Below, in pieces: positions 27,408 through 38,093 of a stretch of 46,069 bases of DNA. The DNA lies in the NCBI RefSeq assembly GCF_000315235.1, contig NZ_BALG01000024.1:1-46069 (forward strand), in the 5' to 3' direction. The stretch's first letter is position 1. Each line of letters starts with the position of its first letter. The notes below the pieces were generated by a model. It saw only the letters and a list, made by a program, of their open reading frames with translations. It was not told where the DNA came from and made no database searches. This DNA comes from Paenibacillus popilliae ATCC 14706. GTDB lineage: Bacteria; Bacillota; Bacilli; Paenibacillales; Paenibacillaceae. The position numbers were made by a program, and so were the translations under genes.

Positions 27408-27447
27408 ATCATATCGGATTATTAGTCAAAAGTCAAAGATGGTCAAA
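27408..27447 (-). promoter_or_regulatory. CtsR operator and promoter of clpP
   Basis: On the plus strand AGTCAAAGATGGTCAAA (27431-27447) is a perfect match to the CtsR heptad repeat RGTCAAANANRGTCAAA, and a third heptad AGTCAAA abuts it at 27424-27430. On the minus strand the promoter is TTGACT (27436-27431) and TATGAT (27413-27408) with 17-base spacing, so CtsR would cover the -35. Regulation by heat and protein stress follows from family knowledge. Confidence 0.88.
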
Positions 27448-27462
27448 CTGTTTTGTGTTCGG

Positions 27463-27533
27463 CTTTTTTGAGCAACGATTCCGATGGAAGTGTGTATCAT
27501 TTTTTTGCAGGGTGGACAGAAGGCTCAAAAAAG
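27463..27533. repeat. 11-bp inverted repeat with 49-base loop
   Basis: CTTTTTTGAGC (27463-27473) and GCTCAAAAAAG (27523-27533) are perfect inverted copies, between the clpP promoter and the tRNA-flank repeat. Without a T-run after either arm it is not an obvious terminator; it may be a small mobile element remnant. Confidence 0.4.
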
Positions 27534-27594
27534 TGAACGTATCCGGACGATCGAGGTGTGAACGGTGTGCGACGTCGGGGGATGTCATCGAGAT

Positions 27595-27787
27595 TATGTC
27601 TACCATGAAGGGATATTACCCACTCGGTAATCTTTCCTTTTTTCGAGAAGACGAAAAAACATCTATCCCCGGCCCCTATGCGGAAGGAGCGGTTCAAGAT
27701 GTCCTGAATGTCTGTAGGCTATTCATAAATATGCTGCTTCGAATCAAAGGCATCATTGTAGATGCTAATGGCGCGCCCGCAAGGAAT
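27595..27787. repeat. tRNA-Arg flank repeat, copy A
   Basis: About 190 bases matching copy B at 29201-29392 with scattered differences. The last 29 bases are identical and include the final 19 bases of tRNA-Arg (27769-27787). Copy A is the intact chromosomal site. Confidence 0.85.
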
Positions 27788-27843
27788 CGAACCTTGATCT
27801 CAGGCTCCGGAGGCCTACGTCATATCCATTGGACCACGGGCGC
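27769..27843 (-). tRNA. tRNA-Arg (CCG)
   Basis: On the minus strand a 75-nt cloverleaf with acceptor GCGCCCG/CGGGCGC, anticodon loop CTCCGGA exposing CCG, and encoded CCA. Its 3' end is duplicated 1.6 kb to the right, as happens at integration sites. Confidence 0.93.
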
Positions 27844-27921
27844 ACAATCAGAAGACACAAAATTTATTATAGGGGATTGAACGCCGAAATGCAAGCACAA
27901 AAATGAATAAATTTTTCAGTT

Positions 27922-28121
27922 GTCTGTAAAAATGTCACTTGTGTATCAGAGGTGACAGCTTATGGGGCGCGATGTAGCACCAACGGGGATGGACCTCGCT
28001 ATGTTTTTCAATGCACCGGTAAGTGATTTCGCAACGCAGCGGCCAGCATCTGCCGTGAGGGGCCACCTCCCCTGAGGGGGGAGGTGCGTATAAATGAGTT
28101 TACACAAAGTTATTGACAGAC
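27922..28121. mobile_element. 200-bp MITE-like or IS remnant
   Basis: The interval begins GTCTGT and ends ACAGAC (perfect 6-bp inverted ends). Its right end (28096-28121, GAGTTTACACAAAG then TTATTGACAGA) resembles IS256-family terminal repeats as I remember them. Its left end contains CTGTAAAAATGTCACTTG, similar to the repeats at 45898-45940. A perfect 9-bp hairpin (28064-28072 with 28078-28086) lies near the right end. No target duplication is evident and no transposase is inside. Confidence 0.4.
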
Positions 28122-28134
28122 CCTCATCTTATTC

Positions 28135-28560
28135 TTACTCAATAGTAACACAACAAGTCTTTGAAGTCTTTGGACAATTAATTGTTGTAACTTGACCACC
28201 ACCATTATTACGTGTATCAACTATGACTTTTTCTTTTACTAAATCTTTTAATTCTTTTGCTAAATCCCCATCCCCTAATTCTTTTGCGAGAGCCTTTAAG
28301 CTTTTATCTGCGGCAATAATATCTTTTTCGCAGCCTTTAAGCAGTTCTTTATATTCCTCAGTTTCTTCTCCAACGACAACTCCATTTTTTACAATAGTTA
28401 TTTCTTTGGGATCATCGCCACAAGCACAAATAATTGAATCTTTATTGGTTTTCGTACTTTGGACGTGATCAGCTTTTATGTTACTAGCAAATGATGCTTG
28501 TGTTACCACCGCCATTAATCCAATAACCAGACTCGAAGTAAGTAATTTTGTAATTCTCAC
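28135..28560 (-). CDS. small secreted protein, longer member of the NNGxGGQVT family
   Basis: A 141-residue exported protein of unknown function. The signal peptide (residues 1-26, cleavage after SFA) is followed by a charged, probably helical middle (about 60-110) and a C-terminal module VDTRNNGGGQVTTINCPKTS that nearly repeats the C-terminus of the next gene upstream (28643). The mature part has six cysteines near its two ends (CAC, a lone Cys in GCE, INC, TCC). The GTG start at 28560 follows GAGGAG by 7 bases. The gene is A+T-rich. It appears to be the tiny neighbour's C-terminal module joined to a longer spacer. Confidence 0.7.
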   Translation of the reverse strand: MRITKLLTSSLVIGLMAVVTQASFASNIKADHVQSTKTNKDSIICACGDDPKEITIVKNGVVVGEETEEYKELLKGCEKDIIAADKSLKALAKELGDGDLAKELKDLVKEKVIVDTRNNGGGQVTTINCPKTSKTCCVTIE

Positions 28561-28600
28561 TTGACTTCTCCTCGCTTTCCTTAAGATTAAAGAGTAAGGA

Positions 28601-28637
28601 GATGACCTTAGAAATATAACTGTTTTCTAAGGTCATC
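28601..28637 (-). terminator. terminator between two small secreted protein genes
   Basis: A perfect 13-bp stem (28601-28613 with 28625-28637) just after the stop of the minus-strand gene at 28643. On the minus strand it is followed by a pyrimidine-rich stretch; on the plus strand by ATTTTTT. It may work in both directions. Confidence 0.65.
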
Positions 28638-28642
28638 ATTTT

Positions 28643-28813
28643 TTACTTAATATGAATCTCACAAGTCTTTGGACAATAGACTTTTGTAACTTGACCACCG
28701 CCCTTGCCATTATTACGTGTATCCACTGTAACTTTGGTAGCAAATGCTGCTTGTGTTGGAGTCATAATTGAAACCGCAACTAAACTCAAAGTGATTAGCT
28801 TTTTAAATTTCAT
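28643..28813 (-). CDS. very small secreted protein (NNGxGGQVT family)
   Basis: A 56-residue protein, of which about 26 residues are a signal peptide ending AAFA. The mature peptide would be only about 30 residues: TKVTVDTRNNGKGGGQVTKV followed by a YCPKTC motif and a short tail. The two cysteines could form a small ring. The start ATG 28813 lies 7 bases after AAGGAAG. An extended -10 (TGGTATAAT on the minus strand, 28869-28861) lies 48 bases upstream and is conserved in the duplicated copy at 30402-30460. No known family is recognised; a secreted signal, toxin or bacteriocin-like peptide are all possible. Confidence 0.7.
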   Translation of the reverse strand: MKFKKLITLSLVAVSIMTPTQAAFATKVTVDTRNNGKGGGQVTKVYCPKTCEIHIK

Positions 28814-29122
28814 CTTCGCTCTTCCTTTCTTCAATAATTGTGAAACATTTCAGTGATTACATTATACCATATTTATCCATGAATTAAAATAGAAGGCTTG
28901 GATATTTTTTGATATCCCCTTGACACTATCCCCCAAAAAAACTATGCGGTTTCCGCCGGTTTTAGACCTTATCTTGTCGAAAAGGTGCCACAAAAGGGCA
29001 GGGATAGGATAGGCGAAGAATATAATCGGCCGTCTGCTGGGCAATACAATGAATAAGTTGTCTTTTCCTTGCCCATGATAGAGGCTGAATACTTGCAAGT
29101 TGCTCGATTATTCGATAGAATA
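28814..29122. repeat. duplicated divergent promoter region, copy 1
   Basis: About 310 bases strongly similar to 30402-30722. It contains the minus-strand extended -10 of the small secreted protein gene on the left and, on the right, a copy of the cggR promoter (TTGCAA 29093-29098, TAGAAT 29116-29121, 17-base spacing). Similarity stops right after the -10, so the CggR operator is missing here. Confidence 0.85.
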
Positions 29123-29200
29123 TTTGAATGCCTTGATTATGGCTTGTATATGGCGGTGATCTCCAGCCTCGACGTCGAGCTGTATAAGGCGGTGAAGAGT

Positions 29201-29392
29201 ATGTCTACCACGAGGGGATATTACCACCTCGGTCGTCTTTCCTTTTTCAAGAATACGAAAGAACATCTATCCCCAGCCACCCTTTCGGAAGGTTCGGTTC
29301 AAGATGTCCTGAATATCTGTAGCCTTTTCATAAATATGTTGCTTCATATCAAAGGCATCATTATAGATGCTAATGGCGCGCCCGCAAGGAAT
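29201..29392. repeat. tRNA-Arg flank repeat, copy B with tRNA 3' fragment
   Basis: About 190 bases matching copy A (27595-27787). Its end, 29374-29392, is the last 19 bases of tRNA-Arg without the rest of the gene. This is the arrangement of an attR/attL pair or of a segmental duplication that stopped within the tRNA. Confidence 0.85.
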
Positions 29393-29404
29393 GTTTTTTC
29401 TCAA

Positions 29405-29704
29405 TCAATATATAATTAATTTCTTAAAATTAACGATAATTTTACGCGGTGTACAATTAGGTTTATCAGTTTCTGTGCTTTTACTAGCTTTATCAATGGT
29501 AGTAACTTTACCGTCTTTATCAGTGATAGTAACTTTACCGTCTTTATCAATAACGGTAACCCCGTCGCCTTTATCAATAACAATATCTTTGCAATCAATT
29601 GTAGCGACCGCGTCAACCTCACTCTTCGTAGCAAGAGCTGATTGTGACATAACCATCACTGAAGCAACTGCTAAGCTTACAGCAAGTATTTTTTTTATTT
29701 TCAC
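29405..29704 (-). CDS. small secreted protein with DKDGKVT repeats
   Basis: A 99-residue protein. The signal peptide is nearly the same as those of 28643 and 29796 (core VSLAVASVMVMSQSALATK). The mature part contains three 9-residue repeats of the pattern VTxxDKDGK, then a hydrophilic stretch and a C-terminus with one cysteine (NCTPRK). Only two cysteines are present in the mature part. The GTG at 29704 lies 8 bases from GGGGTGG; the GTG at 29716 overlaps that site. Unknown function; a paralogue with a different, repeat-built mature region. Confidence 0.65.
   Translation of the reverse strand: MKIKKILAVSLAVASVMVMSQSALATKSEVDAVATIDCKDIVIDKGDGVTVIDKDGKVTITDKDGKVTTIDKASKSTETDKPNCTPRKIIVNFKKLIIY
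29501..29581. repeat. three 27-bp tandem repeats inside a secreted protein gene
   Basis: Units at 29501-29527, 29528-29554 and (degenerate) 29555-29581 encode the VTxxDKDGK repeats of the minus-strand protein. The first two are nearly identical in DNA, indicating recent expansion. Confidence 0.8.
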
Positions 29705-29795
29705 TTTAATTTCCACCCCTATCCAATGGTTTGTAACAACTTAACCTTTAGTTCCTTAAAACCGACACTAAAAACCTAATAATCACAAAAATATT

Positions 29796-29984
29796 TTACG
29801 GCTCTATAAATTTACATTTACTATAACATGTATATTCGGTTCTATTATGACCACTCCCATTATTAGTTGTATCAATTGTAGTACCCTTTTCAGTAATCGT
29901 AACTTTAGTGGCAAAAGCTGATTGTGACATAACCATCATTAAAGCAACTGCTAAACTTACAGTAAGTAATTTTTTCGATTTCAT
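29796..29984 (-). CDS. very small secreted protein (IDTTNNGSG variant)
   Basis: A 62-residue protein: signal peptide ending SAFA, then about 36 mature residues with TTIDTTNNGSG, matching the VDTRNNG module of 28643 and 28135, and a C-terminal pair of cysteines (TCYSKCKF) at the place of CPKTC. The start ATG 29984 follows GGAGG by 8 bases; the upstream ATG at 29999 would overlap that site. Function unknown. The shared signal peptide and module show descent from one gene. Confidence 0.7.
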   Translation of the reverse strand: MKSKKLLTVSLAVALMMVMSQSAFATKVTITEKGTTIDTTNNGSGHNRTEYTCYSKCKFIEP

Positions 29985-30101
29985 TGTCTTTTCCTCCATT
30001 CAATTATTATGATAGGATATTTCATCCATGAGCATACTGTTGACCCATTTGCAAAGCGGAATGGTGATCACGTACGGAAAAATGGTTATTTCTAATCGCA
30101 A

Positions 30102-30404
30102 TGCATCATTCACCAAATCCGCAATTCGACGCGCTATGCGTCCTATAAGGATCTCAAGAAAGCAACGGCAGACCTGAAGCCCATCTACAAGGCCGCGACA
30201 GAAGAAATGGCCCTTGTAGAGCTTGAGCGCTTTGAAGAGACGTGGACCCCCAAATACCCACTAATTATCCGTTCATGGCGTACCAACTGGAATGAACTCG
30301 CTACGTTATTCAAGTATCCACCAGAGATCCGCAAGCTCATCTGTACGACAAACATGATCGAAAGCTACCATCGCCAGCTACGTAATTTTTTTAAATCTCA
30401 TTGA
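30102..30404 (+). pseudogene. IS256-family transposase, C-terminal fragment
   Basis: An open frame of about 100 codons reads CIIHQIRNSTRYASYKDLKK, continues through FEETWTPKYPLIIRSWRTNW and ends EIRKLICTTNMIES then YHRQLRN. This is the C-terminal part of a mutator/IS256-type transposase. The N-terminal three quarters and the end after YHRQLRN are missing. At about 30384 the frame runs into the reversed 5' end of a small secreted protein gene, marking a deletion junction. Confidence 0.88.
30378..30401 (-). pseudogene. truncated fifth small secreted protein gene
   Basis: On the minus strand GGAGGAG (30415-30409) is followed after 7 bases by ATG AGA TTT AAA AAA ATT, the start of a gene like 28643 (MKFKKL). 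After seven codons it hits a stop at the junction with the IS256 fragment. The upstream sequence is the same duplicated promoter region as at 28814-29122. Confidence 0.75.
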
Positions 30405-30722
30405 TTTTCTCCTCCTTTTTTCAAAATTTATGAAACGTTGTAACACTTCGATTATACCATATATACCCATGAAATAAAATAGAAAGTTTGGATATTTTTT
30501 TAATATTCTCTTGACACTGCCCCCAAAAAAACTATGCGGTTTCCGCCGGATTTAGACCTTGTCTTGTTAAAATAAGGTAAAAAGGCGCTGCAAATGGGCA
30601 AGGAAAGGATAGGCGAAAAATATAATCGGCCGTCTGCTGGGCAATACAATGAATAAGTTGCGCTTTCCTTGCCCATTATAGAGACTGGATACTTGCAAGT
30701 TGTTCGATTGTTCGATAGAATA
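30402..30722. repeat. duplicated divergent promoter region, copy 2 (cggR side)
   Basis: Matches 28814-29122 over about 310 bases. The leftward half still carries the extended -10 for the broken small gene; the rightward half is the working promoter of cggR. This is probably the parental copy because it leads into the intact operator and operon. Confidence 0.85.
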
Positions 30723-30763
30723 ATGGTGGGACATAAATCGTTACAATGGGACTTTTTTGGTCC
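30693..30763 (+). promoter_or_regulatory. cggR-gap promoter and CggR operator
   Basis: TTGCAA (30693-30698) and TAGAAT (30716-30721) are 17 bases apart. Directly downstream are two direct GGGAC repeats (30728-30732 and 30748-30752) exactly 20 bases apart, the same spacing as in the Bacillus subtilis gapA operator as I recall it, ending with GGTCC at 30759-30763. CggR bound here would block the start of transcription; fructose-1,6-bisphosphate is the known inducer in Bacillus. Confidence 0.82.
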
Positions 30764-30795
30764 AATGATTGGTTACGGAGCAGGAGTGGAGAGAA

Positions 30796-31851
30796 ATGCG
30801 TGATTGGTTACAATTGCAGAAGCGACTGCTACCCGAACTCATCGAATTGTTGAAGAAGCGTTACACCATTCTGCATCAGATCCTGTTGTCTGAATGTATT
30901 GGCAGGAGAACGCTCGCCACATCGTTGCAGATGACCGAGCGCGTACTGCGGGCGGAGACGGATCTGCTGAAGGCGCAAGGCCTGATCGAGATCGATAGCA
31001 TGGGCATGCGCATCAGCGAGGAAGGCAGGCAGCTTGTCCGCCAATTGGAGCCCTTGATGGGTGAACTGCTCGGCATGCGCCATCTAGAGGAGAGCATCCG
31101 TCAAGCCTTCGGACTGAGTCAGGTCATCGTCGTGCCCGGCGATTCGGATGTATCGCCCGCCGTGAAGGATGAACTAGGCACGGCAGCATGCAGCGCTCTC
31201 AGCAGCGTCATGGGCAAGGAAGATGTGGTCGCGGTGACCGGCGGCTCCACATTGGCTGCGGTGGCAGATCAATTAACGAGCGCCACACCATGGAAGGGCA
31301 ACTGGTTCGTACCGGCCCGAGGAGGGCTAGGAGAGAGCCTGGAGTATCAGGCGAATACGATTGCCTCGACAATGGCCAAGCGCGCAGGAGCTCAATACCG
31401 GTTGCTTCATGTACCCGATCAGTTGAGCGAAGAAGCGTACCAATCGTTGAAGCAAGAGCCCAATATTCAGGAGATTGTGCGGGTAATCCGGCAAGCGCGC
31501 ATTGTCTTGCATGGCATCGGAGTCGCCCAAGTGATGGCTGAGCGCCGGAAGGTGGACGAAGCTACGCGGGAAGAATTGAAGCGCAAGGGAGCTGTTGCCG
31601 AAGCGCTGGGGTATTACTTCGACCGGGATGGTCGCGTCGTACATACGATGTTGTCTCTGGGCCTGCGCTTGGAGGACATTACGCGTACCGAGGTGGTGAT
31701 CGCCGTCGCAGGCGGGAAGAGCAAGGGAGAAGCCATTGCCGCCGTGCTGCGCCACGGACATGAAGACATTCTGGTCATCGATGAAGCGGCGGCGGTTGAA
31801 GTATTGAAGCATAGTGGTCTCGATGTGCCTACGGGCCGTCTTGAGCAATAA
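30796..31851 (+). CDS. cggR: central glycolytic genes regulator CggR
   Basis: A 351-residue SorC/DeoR-type repressor. The N-terminal winged-helix region (about residues 1-90, LQLQKRLLPELIELLKKRYT) is followed by a sugar-phosphate-binding domain with VTGGSTLAAVADQL and GIGVAQVM. In Bacillus it represses gapA-pgk-tpiA-pgm-eno and its own gene and is released by fructose-1,6-bisphosphate. The ATG at 30796 has AGGAG 9 bases upstream and fits the Bacillus N-terminus; the TTG at 30769 is an alternative. It leads the glycolytic operon, with gap 35 bases downstream. Confidence 0.93.
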   Translation: MRDWLQLQKRLLPELIELLKKRYTILHQILLSECIGRRTLATSLQMTERVLRAETDLLKAQGLIEIDSMGMRISEEGRQLVRQLEPLMGELLGMRHLEESIRQAFGLSQVIVVPGDSDVSPAVKDELGTAACSALSSVMGKEDVVAVTGGSTLAAVADQLTSATPWKGNWFVPARGGLGESLEYQANTIASTMAKRAGAQYRLLHVPDQLSEEAYQSLKQEPNIQEIVRVIRQARIVLHGIGVAQVMAERRKVDEATREELKRKGAVAEALGYYFDRDGRVVHTMLSLGLRLEDITRTEVVIAVAGGKSKGEAIAAVLRHGHEDILVIDEAAAVEVLKHSGLDVPTGRLEQ

Positions 31852-31868
31852 AAATCTAATCTACTTAG

Positions 31869-32891
<1,023 letters not shown>

Positions 32892-32907
32892 TCGCATAGC
32901 ATTGACA

Positions 32908-32943
32908 ATCAAAGAGGAGTAACCGCAAGGGCTCCTCTTTGAT
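32908..32943 (+). other. long hairpin between gap and pgk
   Basis: A perfect 12-bp stem ATCAAAGAGGAG/CTCCTCTTTGAT (32908-32919 with 32932-32943) about 16 bases after gap. There is no U-tract after the stem, so it could be a partial terminator or a stabiliser of the cggR-gap mRNA 3' end. It lies in the only long gap (250 bases) of the glycolytic operon, and no gene is seen there. Confidence 0.65.
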
Positions 32944-33144
32944 CCATGCATACGTGTGCGTATGGCATATCGAGAAATAGATAGAGCCCGATTATACTTG
33001 AAAAAAGATGGAAACGACAGATGTGCAGAGCGTAGCTGCCGTTGCAGCTCCGTATACCGGACAGAGAACAGAAGCGTATGGAGCCGATGAACGCAAGTTT
33101 CTCGAAGAGAGGCCCGTTCATGTGAGTGATAGGAGGAACGCGAG

Positions 33145-34326
33145 ATGAACAAGAAAAGCGTGCGTGACATCGATGTAAAAGGCAAGCGCGTATTTGTGCG
33201 GGTAGACTTCAACGTGCCGCTGGAAGACGGCAAGATTACCGATGATACCCGGATTCGCGAGACATTGCCTACGATTCAGTTTTTGGCGGAGCAAGGCGCC
33301 AAGATTATTTTGGCGAGCCACCTGGGACGTCCGAAAGGCGAGGTGGTCGAGTCGATGCGTCTGACGCCTGCGGCGAACCGTCTGAACGAGCTGCTCGGCA
33401 AGCCGGTGAAGAAGCTGGACGAATCGATCGGCGAGCAGGTGCAAGCGGAGATCAACCGCATGAACGACGGCGACATTGTTGTACTCGAGAATGTTCGCTT
33501 CCACAAAGGCGAAGAGAAGAACGACCCGGAACTGGCGAAGGCGTTCGCGGCTCTTGCGGACGTGTATGTGAACGACGCATTCGGTGCGGCGCACCGGGCG
33601 CATGCCTCGACCGAAGGCATCGCACATCATCTGCCAGCCGTATCCGGCCTGCTGATGGAGAAGGAATTGTCGGTATTGGGCAAAGCGTTGTCCAAGCCGG
33701 AACGTCCGTTCACTTCGATTATCGGCGGATCCAAAGTCAAAGACAAAATCGACGTCATCAACAAAATGCTGGAAATCTCGGATAACGTCATTATCGGCGG
33801 CGGTCTAGCTTATACATTCTTCAAGGCGCAAGGATATGAGATCGGCCGATCGCTGTGCGACAACGAGAAGCTGGATGTCGCACTCGGCTTCATCGAGAAG
33901 GCGAAGCAGCTCGGCAAGAAATTCTATCTGCCGGTCGATGTCGTCGTAGCCGATGAGTTCAGCGCCAATGCCAATACGAAGGTGGTTTCCATTGACGGGA
34001 TTCCGGCGGATTGGGAAGGCATCGATATTGGGCCGAAGACGAACGAGATTTATGTGGATGTCATCAGAAACTCCAAGTTGATCGTATGGAACGGACCAAT
34101 GGGCGTGTTCGAGATCGAACCGTTCTCTCACGGAACGCGCGCGGTCGCCCAAGCATGTGCAGAGACCGAAGGCTATACGGTCATCGGCGGAGGCGATTCC
34201 GCGGCAGCGGTAGAGAAATTCCAGCTGAAAGACAAGATGGATCATATCTCGACCGGCGGCGGCGCGTCCCTCGAATTCATGGAGGGCAAGCAATTGCCTG
34301 GCGTAGTGGCATTGAACGATAAGTAA
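33145..34326 (+). CDS. pgk: phosphoglycerate kinase
   Basis: A 393-residue enzyme that makes ATP and 3-phosphoglycerate from 1,3-bisphosphoglycerate. It has the N-terminal substrate motif [14 protein letters not shown], the ASHLGRPKG basic patch, and the C-terminal nucleotide motif ending [17 protein letters not shown] precedes the ATG. Length is typical. Confidence 0.97.
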   Translation: MNKKSVRDIDVKGKRVFVRVDFNVPLEDGKITDDTRIRETLPTIQFLAEQGAKIILASHLGRPKGEVVESMRLTPAANRLNELLGKPVKKLDESIGEQVQAEINRMNDGDIVVLENVRFHKGEEKNDPELAKAFAALADVYVNDAFGAAHRAHASTEGIAHHLPAVSGLLMEKELSVLGKALSKPERPFTSIIGGSKVKDKIDVINKMLEISDNVIIGGGLAYTFFKAQGYEIGRSLCDNEKLDVALGFIEKAKQLGKKFYLPVDVVVADEFSANANTKVVSIDGIPADWEGIDIGPKTNEIYVDVIRNSKLIVWNGPMGVFEIEPFSHGTRAVAQACAETEGYTVIGGGDSAAAVEKFQLKDKMDHISTGGGASLEFMEGKQLPGVVALNDK

Positions 34327-34380
34327 AGAAGTGAAGCGGCAGCGGCATTCTCGTCGCTTCTGCTGTGCAGAAGGAGTTGA

Positions 34381-35139
<759 letters not shown>

Positions 35140-35140
35140 G

Positions 35141-36682
35141 ATGTCTGCACCTAGACCTGTAGCTCTGATTATTATGGACGGCTTCGGATTGCGCGACGTG
35201 ACGGAAGGCAATGCCGTCGCGCAGGCGAAGAAGCCGAATTACGATCGTTATATGAATACGTACCCGCATACGACCCTTACTGCCTGCGGTGAAGCGGTCG
35301 GTCTGCCAGGAGGCCAGATGGGCAACTCCGAGGTCGGCCATCTGAACATCGGGGCGGGTCGTATCGTCTATCAAGATCTGACCCGGATTACGAAATCGAT
35401 CCGCGAAGGAGAATTCTTCGAGAACGACACGCTGCTCGGGGCCGTCAGCCATGCGAAAGCGAATGGCACGGCGCTTCATCTGTACGGCCTGCTGTCGGAC
35501 GGCGGTGTACACAGCCATATCGATCATACGCTCGCCATGCTGGAATTGGCCGCGAAGTCCGGCCTAACGAAGGTCTATATTCATGCCTTCCTCGATGGCC
35601 GCGATGTCGCACCGGACAGTGCGATTGGTTATATCGAGCGCCTGCAGGCGAAAGTCGACGAGCTTGGCGTCGGCCGCATCGCAACGGTGCAAGGCCGATA
35701 CTATGCGATGGATCGCGACAAGCGCTGGGAGCGGACGGAGAAGTCATACCGCGCGATGGTATACGGCGACGGGCCGAGATACCGCGATCCGCTGCAGGCG
35801 GTGAAGGAATCGTATGAGCAGTCCGTATTTGACGAATTCGTCTTGCCGTCGGTGATCGTCGACGAGAACAATGAACCGGTCGGCCTCGTGCGCGATAATG
35901 ACGCGGTCATATTCTCGAACTTCCGCCCGGACCGGGCGATTCAATTGTCCCAGGTGTTCACGAACGAAGATTTCCGCGGCTTCGACCGGGGAGCTCATTT
36001 CCCGAAAAGCCTGTACTTCGTCTGCTTGACGCTGTTTGCTGAGACCGTCGGAGGATTCGTGGCGTACAAGCCCAAGGAGCTTGATAACACGCTTGGCGAA
36101 GTGCTTGTCCAGCATGACAAGAAGCAGCTTCGCATCGCCGAGACGGAGAAGTACCCGCACGTGACATTCTTCTTCAGCGGCGGCCGCGACGTCGAGCTTC
36201 CAGGCGAGAAGCGCGTTCTGATCGCTTCGCCTAAGGTCGCGACATACGACTTGAAGCCGGAAATGAGCGCGTATGAGGTTGCGGAAGCGGCTGTGCGCGA
36301 GATTGAATCGGATGTGCACGACACGATTATTCTGAACTTCGCCAACCCGGATATGGTGGGGCACAGCGGCAAGCTTGAGCCGACGATCAAGGCGGTCGAG
36401 GCGACGGATGAATGCATGGGCCGCGTCGTCGAAGCGGTACTGGCCAAGGGCGGTGTCTGCCTCATCACGGCAGATCACGGCAATGCCGATATGGTGTTCG
36501 ACGAGGAAGGTCGTCCGTTCACGGCGCATACGACGAATCCGGTGCCGTTCATCGTTACCGACAAGAACGTCGAATTGCGCGAAGGCGGCATTCTGGCCGA
36601 TATTGCGCCGACAATTCTCGATCTGATGCAGCTTCCGAAGCCGGAAGAAATGACCGGGACTTCGTTAATTGACAAGAAATAA
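35141..36682 (+). CDS. gpmI: phosphoglycerate mutase, 2,3-bisphosphoglycerate-independent
   Basis: A 513-residue, manganese-dependent enzyme interconverting 3- and 2-phosphoglycerate. Asp13 in IMDGFG and the phosphoserine nucleophile Ser63 in [13 protein letters not shown] are in place, with C-terminal metal ligands in ADHGNAD and HTTNPVP. It starts one base after tpiA, so translation is coupled. This is the spore-former type of the enzyme. Confidence 0.97.
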   Translation: MSAPRPVALIIMDGFGLRDVTEGNAVAQAKKPNYDRYMNTYPHTTLTACGEAVGLPGGQMGNSEVGHLNIGAGRIVYQDLTRITKSIREGEFFENDTLLGAVSHAKANGTALHLYGLLSDGGVHSHIDHTLAMLELAAKSGLTKVYIHAFLDGRDVAPDSAIGYIERLQAKVDELGVGRIATVQGRYYAMDRDKRWERTEKSYRAMVYGDGPRYRDPLQAVKESYEQSVFDEFVLPSVIVDENNEPVGLVRDNDAVIFSNFRPDRAIQLSQVFTNEDFRGFDRGAHFPKSLYFVCLTLFAETVGGFVAYKPKELDNTLGEVLVQHDKKQLRIAETEKYPHVTFFFSGGRDVELPGEKRVLIASPKVATYDLKPEMSAYEVAEAAVREIESDVHDTIILNFANPDMVGHSGKLEPTIKAVEATDECMGRVVEAVLAKGGVCLITADHGNADMVFDEEGRPFTAHTTNPVPFIVTDKNVELREGGILADIAPTILDLMQLPKPEEMTGTSLIDKK

Positions 36683-36721
36683 TCAATACAGCTATTGTGA
36701 AAGCTAAGAATATGAGAATGA

Positions 36722-38029
<1,308 letters not shown>

Positions 38030-38060
38030 GACGAGCCAATTCAAACGGCAGGTCTAATTG

Positions 38061-38093
38061 AACCGGACTCCAATAGGGGTCCGGTTTTTTTTT
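38061..38093 (+). terminator. terminator of the glycolytic operon
   Basis: Stem AACCGGAC/GTCCGGTT (38061-38068 with 38079-38086), extended inward by two more pairs, followed by nine T. It lies 32 bases after eno. The next 290 bases, up to the minus-strand gene at 38381, show no gene. Confidence 0.92.

Noticed and set aside
27455-27880. 141-residue plus-strand frame crossing the tRNA-Arg gene
   Set aside because: It runs antisense through the tRNA and the repeat; a matching frame at 29069 exists only because the DNA is duplicated.
28643-28834. Upstream TTG start for the 28643 gene giving a 63-residue protein
   Set aside because: The Shine-Dalgarno sequence AAGGAAG would then lie inside the coding region; ATG 28813 is properly spaced.
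27769-30720. CRISPR array
   Set aside because: The repeats here are two-copy, 200-300 bases long and diverged; there are no short regularly spaced repeats with unique spacers anywhere in the window.
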